From the NCBI GenBank assembly GCA_964600165.1, contig CAZRIP010000111.1, positions 1 to 11,893 on the forward strand: DNA of 11,893 nt. Reading direction: 5' to 3'. Under the pieces are notes generated by a model, which was not told where the DNA came from, searched no databases, and saw nothing but the letters and a program-made list of their open reading frames with translations. This DNA is from CAZRIP01 sp964600165. GTDB taxonomy: Bacteria; Elusimicrobiota; Elusimicrobia; UBA1565; UBA9628. Below are positions 11,876 through 11,893 of the stretch, piece by piece. The translations under genes and the position numbers were made by a program. Numbering within the stretch: position 1 is the stretch's first letter; every line of letters begins with the position of its first letter.

Positions 11876-11893
11876 GAGCCGATCAACGGCGTT

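Noticed and set aside
1..11893. CRISPR array, tRNA/rRNA genes, insertion sequences or prophage genes
   Set aside because: No regularly spaced repeats, no tRNA-like cloverleaf or rRNA sequence noticed, and no transposase, integrase or phage motifs in any plausible frame.

Overview
This is a GC-rich bacterial window (third codon positions are almost all G or C in every real gene) with densely packed genes on both strands. The organism appears diderm: it has several Sec-type signal peptides and a protein with outer-membrane-barrel-like strands. Its DnaK nevertheless lacks the insert of about 23 residues in the nucleotide-binding domain that proteobacterial DnaK carries, so a proteobacterial or myxobacterial source looks less likely. 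An uncultured diderm lineage such as Elusimicrobiota would fit. That is inference with low confidence; no rRNA or marker set is present.

Layout. Positions 1-3333 (minus strand) hold the heat-shock operon hrcA-grpE-dnaK; its genes overlap one another and dnaK runs off the left edge. It is driven by a textbook sigma-70 promoter (TTGACA, 17 bp, TATAAT) with a CIRCE operator across the predicted transcription start and a second, degraded CIRCE-like element upstream. From the same intergenic region a secreted metzincin-type protease gene (3478-4281) diverges under its own promoter. It converges with no gap on clpP (4282-4914, minus), whose catalytic Asp aligns with Asn. Next on the minus strand is an unrecognised small secreted protein (4965-5591). 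Diverging from it is a 601-residue secreted protein (5723-7528) with a beta-strand-rich N-terminal half and a transglutaminase-like Cys-His-Asp C-terminal domain, followed 4 bp later by a class I SAM methyltransferase (7533-8378). A 71-residue basic DUF6496-like protein (8538-8753) follows, then a two-TM membrane protein frame (about 8749-9117) with no ordinary start codon. The right end is a divergent two-component pair: an OmpR-type response regulator (9222-9914, minus) and a CHASE2 histidine kinase (9995-11875, plus).

How the parts fit. The left third is a proteostasis cluster: chaperones, their repressor, a cytoplasmic protease and an exported protease. The CHASE2 kinase and its divergent regulator look like a self-contained extracytoplasmic sensing pair.

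The most striking window-wide pattern is in initiation signals. Six genes have a -10 hexamer of form TA(C/T)(A/C)(A/C)T ending only 6 to 9 nt before the start codon, with no Shine-Dalgarno. Three of these also have a good -35 at exactly 17 bp. This points to leaderless transcripts, in contrast to the perfect Shine-Dalgarno of the operon-internal dnaK. No RNA genes, CRISPR arrays, insertion sequences or convincing intrinsic terminators were found, and no stretch of 300 bases lacks a gene.
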